A DNA stretch of 6,223 nt from Verrucomicrobiales bacterium (GTDB lineage: Bacteria; Verrucomicrobiota; Verrucomicrobiia; Verrucomicrobiales; DEV007): assembly GCA_023253615.1 (NCBI GenBank), contig JALRFZ010000703.1, positions 1 to 6,223 on the forward strand, read 5' to 3'. The position numbers and the translations under genes are program-made. Below are positions 1 through 5,563 of the stretch, piece after piece. The notes under the pieces are model-generated. The model saw nothing but the letters and a program-made list of their open reading frames with translations. It was not told the DNA's origin and made no database searches. Positions within the stretch are counted from its first letter, which is position 1; every line of letters starts with the position of its first letter.

Positions 1-2
1 GC

Positions 3-226
3 ACAACAACAGGCGCAGCAGTACAGACTGGTTCTTGGCCTGAGCTTGACACACCCCCACTGATTGACGTTAGAGGGCTTTTAATTGGTAAAGGTGGCAA
101 CGGTGCAGATGCTAGCGGAGACAATGCTACAATAATTAATACACTAACTACAATAATTAATACATTAATAATATTGGTTGCAATGAGGCATGACTTTTTA
201 ATAATTCAGCTCTTATTAATTCATAA
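3..226 (+). CDS. Partial open frame, possibly part of a phage-type fibre or structural protein
   Basis: The forward frame beginning at base 3 has no stop through the whole A+T-rich segment, giving about 75 residues with neither start nor natural stop visible. The translation begins TTTGAAVQTGSWPELDTPPL, continues with a glycine-rich stretch (GKGGNGADASGD), then enters a hydrophobic heptad pattern (TIINTLT, TIINTLI) suited to a trimeric coiled coil. Glycine-rich linkers followed by short heptad coils are common in phage fibre and head-decoration proteins, which is why I suggest that class. I recognise no specific family. Codons are A/T-ending (ata, tta, aca), unlike the neighbours. The frame stays open past the break to 416, but there it is out of frame with the downstream gene, so that part should not be read as protein. 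It could also be non-coding DNA that is open by chance. Confidence 0.3.
129..170 (+). repeat. 21-bp tandem duplication
   Basis: Two adjacent 21-base units occupy 129-149 and 150-170. Both begin acaataattaataca and differ only in their last few bases. Twenty-one bases is seven codons, so in the open frame the units encode TIINTLT and TIINTLI, one heptad each. This could be duplication of a coiled-coil heptad, or simple-sequence drift in A+T-rich DNA. Confidence 0.7.
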
Positions 227-676
227 TTGCTACCGACTCTCCTCCTCCTCATCGGCGGTCTCGTCTGGCTGGTGCTCTTTCTCCTCAGAAACCGCGATCC
301 CCGCACCCGGACGGCCAGCCCCGCGGTCCGGGCCGGACGTGAATTCGAGTCGATCGAAAGGAGGCGCGACGAACTCGCTCCCAATGCCTTCGCCCTTGCC
401 GTCTCCGAGACCTTGAAAAACTACCTCGCTGAACGTTTCCGCGACCCCGTCCGCTACGAGACCACCGAGGAATTCCTCGCCCGCCTCTCCCGCGAGGGCA
501 CCCGTCTGCCCCCTGTCGCGCAGGAAGCGTTGCAGGCTTTTCTCCTTTCGGCCGAGGAGGTGAAGTTCGGTCACCGCGCCGACGCCGCGGCCTGGTGCCA
601 GCCCCTCCTCCAACAGGCGAGGCACTTGGTCGATCAATGCGAATCCTCCGTCACTCCGGGTGCCGGGCAATCCTGA
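227..676 (+). CDS. DUF4381-like membrane protein of BatA/BatB-type clusters, N-terminus missing
   Basis: About 149 residues remain. The first codon here, TTG at 227, directly follows a TAA and is where the host reading frame emerges from the composition break. It is probably not a true start. Residues 2-20 (LPTLLLLIGGLVWLVLFLL) form one transmembrane helix followed by a basic RNRDPRTR segment, placing the rest in the cytoplasm. Residues 53-87 read as a helix with the pattern ETLKNYLAERF then TTEEFLARL, followed by EEVKFGH near 110-116 and a final helix. I recognise this order (single TM, ..YLxxRF.., TTEEFL, ..F...VKF) from the small membrane proteins encoded beside MoxR AAA ATPase, DUF58 and BatA/BatB von Willebrand A proteins in PVC bacteria. 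Those are thought to act in envelope stress or protein maturation. Complete members have an extra N-terminal periplasmic stretch, absent here. The partner genes would lie upstream and are not visible. Function is inferred from family resemblance only. Confidence 0.7.
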   Translation: MLPTLLLLIGGLVWLVLFLLRNRDPRTRTASPAVRAGREFESIERRRDELAPNAFALAVSETLKNYLAERFRDPVRYETTEEFLARLSREGTRLPPVAQEALQAFLLSAEEVKFGHRADAAAWCQPLLQQARHLVDQCESSVTPGAGQS

Positions 677-748
677 ACCACTCCGCCCTCACCGCAATCC
701 GCCACTTGCCGCGGTGCGGGATTTTGCTTGAATAGTCGCCGTCCACGC

Positions 749-1192
749 ATGAAAACGCCAACCCTGCTTTTCCTCACCCTTGCCGGATTCCTTCTCACCA
801 GTTGTGGCAGCTTCGAGCGCGAATGGAAACAGTCCGTCGCCGACTACCGCAGCGGAAACGTCGCTTCCCCCGCCGGTCCCTGGACCGGCACCTGGACCAC
901 CGCCACCAACGGCCACACCGGCAATCTCCGCGCCATCGTCAGCCCGTCGGAGAAGAAGCCCGGCGAATATGATTTCCGCTACCATGCCACGTGGGCGAAG
1001 ATTTTTTCCGGCGCCTACACCGTCACCTATCCCGTGAAGAAAAGCGGCGCCACCTACCGCGCCGACGGCGAGGAAAAACTCGGAGTCTTCGGCACCTTCG
1101 GCCACAAGGCGAACATCACCGGCAAAGAGTTCAAGGCGACCTATTCGAACGACAAGGGCGATCTCGGGAACTTTGAGATGAAGCGGCCTTGA
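749..1192 (+). CDS. Small exported lipoprotein of unknown function
   Basis: The 147-residue product starts at ATG 749, chosen because the signal peptide begins there. An upstream in-frame TTG at 728 would only add seven residues. The N-terminus is a classical type II signal: Lys2, a hydrophobic core over residues 5-16, and the lipobox LTSC with the lipidated cysteine at position 19, followed by Gly. The mature part is polar and predicted to be mostly beta strand. It carries GxW motifs (WTGTW, 45-49), NGHTG (54-58), a central YDFRYHATW segment, and a C-terminal FKATYSNDKGDLGNFEMKRP. I have seen this GTW / NGHxG / ATY / G.F.M.R arrangement in small hypothetical lipoproteins of Verrucomicrobiota-like bacteria, but know of no function. 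It should be membrane-anchored on the periplasmic side. It lies 72 bases after the preceding gene on the same strand, with no clear Shine-Dalgarno sequence, so co-transcription is possible but unproven. Confidence 0.82.
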   Translation: MKTPTLLFLTLAGFLLTSCGSFEREWKQSVADYRSGNVASPAGPWTGTWTTATNGHTGNLRAIVSPSEKKPGEYDFRYHATWAKIFSGAYTVTYPVKKSGATYRADGEEKLGVFGTFGHKANITGKEFKATYSNDKGDLGNFEMKRP

Positions 1193-1276
1193 GGTTTTCC
1201 TCCCGCAGGATCGCGACGCCGCCCCCGGATTTCATCTCAGGAGAGCACGCTTCATTCGTTGTGGAAACGAGATGAA
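1175..1276 (+). promoter_or_regulatory. Alternative-pairing element over the start of the small coiled-coil gene
   Basis: The octamer GAGATGAA occurs at 1175-1182, at the end of the lipoprotein gene, and again at 1269-1276, where it contains the next gene's start codon (ATG 1272). Its exact reverse complement TTCATCTC lies between them at 1231-1238. The middle copy can pair with either flanking copy but not both, and with the first copy pairing extends to nine bases. Pairing with the second would hide the start codon. Translating ribosomes finishing the lipoprotein gene would cover the first copy. This could couple translation of the two genes, but the match is short and may be chance. Confidence 0.25.
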
Positions 1277-1502
1277 GACGACTCTTCCCCTTTTGACGTT
1301 GGCCTGGTTTGTCCTCGCCGGCATCGTGGTCTGGCAGCATTACCGAATCCGGGATCTCGTCCTTCAAGCGAAGGCGAATGCAACAGAACTGAATAAAGCG
1401 AGCGAACAGATCCGCCTCCACGAGCGAAGACTGGAATTCGTGACAACCGCATTTTCGGACTCATCGATCCTCTCCTTTGAACCGCTGAAGATTCAGAAGT
1501 GA
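1272..1502 (+). CDS. Small membrane-anchored coiled-coil protein
   Basis: The 76-residue product has no family I recognise. Residues 5-21 (LPLLTLAWFVLAGIVVW) form one transmembrane helix or uncleaved signal anchor. There is no AxA site or lipobox cysteine. Residues 26-57 form a regular heptad coil: the a/d positions 26, 29, 33, 36, 40, 43, 47, 50, 54 and 57 are I, L, A, N, L, A, I, H, L, V. The C-terminal ~18 residues are polar. This layout (short TM, then about five heptads) resembles FtsL/FtsB-type or phage-Rz-like bitopic proteins in shape only, and I do not propose homology. ATG 1272 is preceded by GGAAACGAG, a weak ribosome site. The gene follows the lipoprotein gene by 79 bases and ends 32 bases from the convergent propeller gene. 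An antisense frame overlaps it but lacks any such structure, which favours this strand. Confidence 0.6.
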   Translation: MKTTLPLLTLAWFVLAGIVVWQHYRIRDLVLQAKANATELNKASEQIRLHERRLEFVTTAFSDSSILSFEPLKIQK

Positions 1503-1534
1503 CAGGAAGCCGCGCGGATTTCACGAAACTCCCT

Positions 1535-4500
1535 TCACCTCACCCGCACCATCCCCACGCCGGAGTTCCCCTGAGCCTGCCAGATCCCGAGTCCTGCGCC
1601 GCCGACGGCGTTGCCGAGGTCGCCGGGCGTCAGATCGCGGGTGTCGACATCGGCGAGATGGCGGAGCCGTTTCGGATCACTGACGTCGTAGAGTTGAGGG
1701 AGCCCTTGTCCGAAGGCGACGAGCAATCCGTTCACGCAGGCCAAGCTCGAAAACGCAGGCGAGGCGATCCGCCCGGCTCTTCCGAATTGTTTCTCCCCAT
1801 CAATCCGCCAGGCACGGAGGAAATCGCTCGTGGGATCGCCTTTCGGGTAGGTTCCGAGGAGCAAGGTGTCGCCATCCATTGCAAAAGGATCCCAGGCGGA
1901 CGGGGTGGAAATTTGATCCACCAGTGTGGCAGTGGTGCCATCAAAACGGCTCGAATGGAAGGCTCTACGCGAATTCGGCCGCCCGAAGCCATCGAACCAT
2001 GTTCCCATCGTCAGGAGCGTCTCCCCGCCGTGCAACACCGCGAGCAGACGACCCGGCACATTCACCTCGCCGCTCACGACGGGCTCGTCGACATCGGAGA
2101 AATCGACGGTCTTCAGGAAATGCCGGTAGCGACGCGACAACCTTCCGTCCGATGGGGAGGAGACGCCGTCGTAGGCCATGGAGCTCAGGTAGATCTTCCC
2201 GTCCAGCGCGATCGGAGCGCTCCAATCGCCCGTGTTTCCGATCCGGGCATCGACGGTGGCGGTGTAGCGCGGCGCAGCGGAATCGCTGACGTCAAAAACG
2301 ACCATTTCGTGCCCGACACTGGTGCGATACCAAGGAGCGATCAAACGGTTGGCGACGGCCAGGGAGGAGGAGGCAATTCCGACCGCTCCGGAGGCAGGAC
2401 GGGATTGATCGGGCTGTTCCACGGTGGGGGTGATGGTCAGGAGATTGACGTTTTCCTGCGCCACGGTCCCGGAGCTGGCGAGTGTCACCGCCCGGGGGAC
2501 GGTCACGTCTCCGGTCGTGAAGGCGATCGGCTGATCATACCACCACCACGACGACCACTGCTCGCGCACCCAGACGAGAGTCTCTTCGTTCGGCCAGACG
2601 GGTTCCAACTGACCGGAGCCGTAGCCATAACCGGGATCGACCTCGGCCTCAGTCCGACCGATGAGGGAAATCGCCGGCAATTCGGAGAGATCGTAGACGG
2701 AGAGGACGAGAGGGCTGGAAACGGTTTTTGAATCGACTCCCGCGTTCGTGCGGTAGATCGGGAGATACCCGGCATGGGCCTGCTGGGCGAGATAGAGCCG
2801 GTCACCACGCACGGTCGCTCCGGTGACGGGCAAATCCTCGAGCTCGAGCAGCGAGACGGTCGCGTCGGGATCTTCGGGAGTCGCGACCGTGATGCTCGGA
2901 GATGAGGCCAGATAGCCATCGGCGGAACCACCGATTTCCAGGAGGTAATCACCGGCCAGAAAGACCCGGTCGACGCGCCACGCGATCTCGACATCGGACG
3001 TGACGACGGGTTTGTCGCGATCGGAATAATCAACGGTAATGAGGGCACTCGGAGAGACCGCGAGGATGCGGTCGCCGATGAGGGCGGTGCGGCGCGCGGC
3101 GAACCCCTGATCGATGACGCCACGCGCCGTCAGTCCATCTTGCGCGAGATCGATCAATTGGATCCGGCTGGCCCAGCCTCTGGCACGGTCGTAGCCCGAA
3201 TAGGGAACGAGGATGAGCCCCTCGTCGGGAAAAACGCTGAAGGCTTTTTCATCCCAATTCGCCTCGCTGTAGCTGTAACCGTCCCCGAGCGGCATCTGGC
3301 TGATCAGGGAAGGCGCGCCGGGATCGCTCACGTCGAAGAGCGAGACGGCGGTCTGCGAGTCGAGACGCCCGATCGACACGAGCCGGTCGCCGAGAGGCTC
3401 GATGTAGGTGGAGAAGCCGGGAATTTCCAGCTCTCCCAGCAAGGTGGGCTCGGCGGGATTGGAAAGATCGATCACCCAGAGGGGATCGATCGTCAGGAAA
3501 GTGACGACATAGAGCCGATCACCGCTGTAGCGCGTCGCGAAGAGCGTCTCCCCCACCCCGATCTCGAGCGAGCCGAGCGCCACCGGGGACTCCGGTTGAG
3601 CCAGCGAAAAGCTTTCCACCATGGTGCGGGAAAGGTTTTCCGGAGCATTGGCATTGACGGACCAATTCCGCGGCACCTCGGAGACGACTGTGAGGATGTC
3701 GCCCTTGAGCTGCAGCTTGAACTTGTCAGGGATCCGGCCGGCCACGGATACCTGGCCACGCTTCACGAGGGAGCCGTCGGGGGCGGAGATGTCGATCACC
3801 TCGACGACGGAACGGCGCCAGTTTTCAGCGGCTCGCACCACAAAGAGGAATCGATCGGTGGCCGCGACGACGCTGCCCCAAGTGCCGAGTTCGAGCCGGT
3901 CGCGCAACACGGGTTTGGCCGGATCGCCGAGGTCGTAGGAGCTGACGAGGAGTCCGCTCCGCCCCGCCGTATCGGCAATCTGCGAGACGAGATACAAGGC
4001 CGTGCCGACAAGACGGCTCTCAACGAGATACCCTGGATACGACACCCTCGCGACTTCCCCGGGCTTTTCTCCGGAAACATCAGCGATCACGATCGCGCCG
4101 CTGGTGGCGTCGTAGGCAGCGGAAGTATCTGCGGCGAGGGAAAAGGGCCGGTGGGCGAGGGAGAAATAATACGATGCCCGGGTGAGCAGGGCGACGTGGG
4201 AGGAGCCTAGGAGATACATCTGCTCGCCGCGATTCGGCTCGCGCAACTGCCCCAGGAGAACGGGCGCATCCGGATCGGCGATATCGAAGACCTGCAAACC
4301 GCGGAGCTGGTTGAAGAAATAGAGCCGCTCGCCCGCGATCCGCCAGATGTCGGACTCCACGACCTCGCGGGTGGTGGCGGAGGAGCCGTTGGCCGATGAG
4401 ACCGTGTCGGTCGAGGCGCGGTTCATCGCCACGATGCCGGGCTGACTCCCGCCCACTCCCGCGAAACCTTGGCTTGCGACCAGGGCCGGGTCCGCGAGGA

Positions 4501-4831
4501 AAGTCGTGAGCGGGCCTCTCGGGGAGCCGACCGCCGAACGCGTGCCGAAAACGAACAACCCGCGCCGGGAAACGGGTCGCTTCAGGACGATGCGGTAGAG
4601 CCCTCCCTGCTCCTCGGTCGGTCGGGTGGCAAGGATCCTCCAGGTCTTGGTATTCCGAGGATCGCGTTGCTGCAAGGTCACCGAGGTGTAGCCCGCCGGC
4701 ACATCAACATGGACAACCTTTCTCTGGACGGAGCGGATTGTCGGCCCGCCGCCATCAATAGCCGAAGCGGAACCGGCCACGGCGAAGACACCGAGGAGAA
4801 AAACTAGAACCAAGCGAAGTCGGGGCGACAT
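1535..4831 (-). CDS. Large exported beta-propeller protein (PF09826-like, LVIVD-type repeats)
   Basis: The 1098-residue protein starts at ATG on the complement of 4829-4831. Residues 1-24 are a Sec signal peptide (SPRLR, hydrophobic core, GSASA before Ile25). Residues ~30-110 look like a small beta domain, followed by a Ser/Thr/Gly-rich linker to ~155. The segment from REVVESDIWRI (155-165) through RLYFFNQLRGLQVFDI and GEQMYLLGSSHVALL matches my memory of the secreted beta-propeller family PF09826, as do RLYVVTFLTIDPLWVIDLSNP (~440-459) and PGFSTYIEPLGDRL (~471-484). Along the chain a strand motif of the form hDhSDPxxPxhhGxh recurs at least ten times: near residues 182, 299, 346, 454, 499, 600, 713, 846, 909 and 1048. 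This repeat type is also described as LVIVD. The spacing suggests more than one propeller. There is a single cysteine (1032), no C-terminal anchor or sorting motif, and a Trp-rich WSSWWWYD at 759-766. It is expected to be periplasmic or secreted. Ligand and role are unknown; scaffold or carbohydrate binding is only a guess. No strong Shine-Dalgarno precedes the start. Confidence 0.9.
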   Translation of the reverse strand: MSPRLRLVLVFLLGVFAVAGSASAIDGGGPTIRSVQRKVVHVDVPAGYTSVTLQQRDPRNTKTWRILATRPTEEQGGLYRIVLKRPVSRRGLFVFGTRSAVGSPRGPLTTFLADPALVASQGFAGVGGSQPGIVAMNRASTDTVSSANGSSATTREVVESDIWRIAGERLYFFNQLRGLQVFDIADPDAPVLLGQLREPNRGEQMYLLGSSHVALLTRASYYFSLAHRPFSLAADTSAAYDATSGAIVIADVSGEKPGEVARVSYPGYLVESRLVGTALYLVSQIADTAGRSGLLVSSYDLGDPAKPVLRDRLELGTWGSVVAATDRFLFVVRAAENWRRSVVEVIDISAPDGSLVKRGQVSVAGRIPDKFKLQLKGDILTVVSEVPRNWSVNANAPENLSRTMVESFSLAQPESPVALGSLEIGVGETLFATRYSGDRLYVVTFLTIDPLWVIDLSNPAEPTLLGELEIPGFSTYIEPLGDRLVSIGRLDSQTAVSLFDVSDPGAPSLISQMPLGDGYSYSEANWDEKAFSVFPDEGLILVPYSGYDRARGWASRIQLIDLAQDGLTARGVIDQGFAARRTALIGDRILAVSPSALITVDYSDRDKPVVTSDVEIAWRVDRVFLAGDYLLEIGGSADGYLASSPSITVATPEDPDATVSLLELEDLPVTGATVRGDRLYLAQQAHAGYLPIYRTNAGVDSKTVSSPLVLSVYDLSELPAISLIGRTEAEVDPGYGYGSGQLEPVWPNEETLVWVREQWSSWWWYDQPIAFTTGDVTVPRAVTLASSGTVAQENVNLLTITPTVEQPDQSRPASGAVGIASSSLAVANRLIAPWYRTSVGHEMVVFDVSDSAAPRYTATVDARIGNTGDWSAPIALDGKIYLSSMAYDGVSSPSDGRLSRRYRHFLKTVDFSDVDEPVVSGEVNVPGRLLAVLHGGETLLTMGTWFDGFGRPNSRRAFHSSRFDGTTATLVDQISTPSAWDPFAMDGDTLLLGTYPKGDPTSDFLRAWRIDGEKQFGRAGRIASPAFSSLACVNGLLVAFGQGLPQLYDVSDPKRLRHLADVDTRDLTPGDLGNAVGGAGLGIWQAQGNSGVGMVRVR

Positions 4832-5063
4832 GGGGTGAACAGGCGAGCTTGTATCGCTTTCTGAATCGGGAAGTCAATCACAAAGAGAGCATCGAGCGTC
4901 TCGGGCTGCCTATACCAGGTGGCACTTGAGACTGGATCGTCGATATGGAAAATACAAGGCGTTGACGGCACCTGTGTTTTCCGCGAACTCGAAACGAAAT
5001 GATGCAAGGTATCTCCGCCTCTTTTGCAGCCCGCGCTTTTCGAAGCAATAGACCTACCTCCAA
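4832..5063. other. Divergent intergenic region between the propeller gene and the downstream small gene
   Basis: These 232 bases separate two divergent starts and should hold both promoters. Besides the minus-strand candidate at 4850-4877, the plus strand has TTGACG at 4962-4967, a good -35 box about 97 bases before ATG 5064, but the hexamer 17 bases later (GAACTC) is a poor -10 box. The only palindrome I noticed is a short one in the CGAGCGTCTCG area near 4890. Frames through this region have no signal peptide, motif or codon pattern suggesting a gene. Confidence 0.5.
4850..4877 (-). promoter_or_regulatory. Possible sigma-70-type promoter for the beta-propeller gene
   Basis: Read on the minus strand, TTGACT (complement of 4872-4877) matches five of six bases of a -35 box. 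It is followed after 16 bases by GATACA (complement of 4850-4855), a weak -10 box with three of six matches. The propeller start codon lies 18 bases beyond the -10 box, so the leader would be very short, in line with the missing ribosome site. This is the best candidate I see upstream of that gene, but the -10 box is poor. Confidence 0.3.
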
Positions 5064-5480
5064 ATGCCAATCGAGTTCATCAACGCCGACCTGGAGATCA
5101 CCTCGAGCGAAGATCTGACTCCGATCAAGGAAGCGTTCGAGCAGTCCTCATACGAGTTCGTGGTGATGTACTGCGGTGAGATTGCCGGAGGGACCTACCT
5201 GGCGTCGTTCGAAGTTCATCCGGACAACCTGCGGGATGATCAATCCGCTGCAGAGAAGATCCATGCCTTTTGTGACTCCATCGGCCAACTGCAAGGATTC
5301 GCGAAAGAGGTTTGGAATCGCGCCGGGAAGCGGGTAATCGATCTCGGCTATCAGAGCGACGACCACTGCGAAGCTTTTGTGGACCGCATCCCGCTCGCCG
5401 CCATTCGCCGTCTGGAAGAGTTGAGGATCGAACTTGCCCTGACCATCTACCCAAAATCACCTCTGACCTCCGACCTCTGA
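5064..5480 (+). CDS. Small soluble protein of unknown function (immunity-protein-like style)
   Basis: The 138-residue product has no signal peptide or membrane segment and should be cytoplasmic. It opens MPIEFINADLEITSSEDL, which resembles the 'DLEI-S-DL' start of small hypothetical proteins I have seen in several Gram-negative groups. It continues with a beta strand (FVVMYC, 32-37), YLASFE (45-50), a helix (IHAFCDSIGQL, 66-76), W84, the segment RVIDLGYQSDD (90-100), and a final helix and strand ending LALTIYP (124-130). This alternating alpha/beta plan and the 'W...R...GY...TIYP' order recall single-gene immunity-like or DUF4279-like proteins, but I cannot assign it. Residues 133-138 (PLTSDL) and the stop are encoded inside the tandem repeat at 5461-5502, so the natural end was probably near TIYP and the tail is acquired. 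Cysteines are at 37, 70 and 102. No clear ribosome site precedes ATG 5064. No toxin partner is visible beside it. Confidence 0.75.
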   Translation: MPIEFINADLEITSSEDLTPIKEAFEQSSYEFVVMYCGEIAGGTYLASFEVHPDNLRDDQSAAEKIHAFCDSIGQLQGFAKEVWNRAGKRVIDLGYQSDDHCEAFVDRIPLAAIRRLEELRIELALTIYPKSPLTSDL

Positions 5481-5502
5481 CCTCCGACCTCTGACTTCCG
5501 AC
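5461..5502. repeat. Three-unit 14-bp tandem repeat, built from heptamers
   Basis: The unit CTCTGACCTCCGAC occupies 5461-5474, 5475-5488 and 5489-5502. The first two are identical and the third has one C-to-T change. Each unit is two related heptamers, CTCTGAC and CTCCGAC, so the array is six heptamers alternating in their fourth base. The TGA in each unit, at 5464, 5478 and 5492, falls in a different forward frame, so the array stops translation in all three. The second TGA ends the small upstream gene. The reverse strand has no stop and reads as SEVxGQR-type peptide, a known source of spurious gene calls. Similar heptamer arrays are scattered through some bacterial genomes; their role is unknown. 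Confidence 0.9.
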
Positions 5503-5563
5503 AGATGTCTTTCCCTTGCGCACCCCGCGGAAACCCGGCATCGTCCCGCTCCCCCGCCCGCGC

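Larger units (their letters stand above)
1..226. other. A+T-rich segment unlike the rest of the window, ending at a composition break
   Basis: Bases from about 116 to 226 are roughly one quarter G+C by my count, while everything after about 232 is strongly G+C-rich. The change happens within a few bases, between the TAA at 224-226 and the C-rich stretch from 231. The membrane-protein gene that follows is already inside its transmembrane segment at the break, so its N-terminus and start are missing. This fits an assembly chimera at a contig end, or a real insertion or deletion boundary. I see no terminal inverted repeats, tRNA-derived attachment site or integrase that would favour a mobile element, so an artefact is the simplest reading. 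Confidence 0.65.

Noticed and set aside
696..725. Imperfect hairpin followed by TTTT after the truncated membrane-protein gene
   Set aside because: AATCCGC and GCGGGATT can pair only with bulges and the T run is four bases, so it is too weak to call a terminator.
1499..2731. A 410-codon forward open frame antisense to the propeller gene
   Set aside because: It lies opposite a 1098-residue frame with a signal peptide and recognisable repeats. Its translation is low-complexity, rich in Arg, Gly and Asp, with no domain, as expected opposite G+C-rich coding DNA.
3140..4210. A 356-codon forward open frame antisense to the propeller gene
   Set aside because: Same reasoning: no motif, signal or start context, and composition typical of the complement of the real gene.
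4926..4967. Possible forward promoters for the small gene at 5064 (TTGAGA at 4926, TTGACG at 4962)
   Set aside because: Both -35-like boxes lack an acceptable -10 box at 16-18 bases, so neither was entered as a promoter.
4804..5070. An 88-codon reverse open frame upstream of and overlapping the propeller start
   Set aside because: It overlaps the propeller signal-peptide region in another frame, spans the expected promoter region, and has no recognisable feature.
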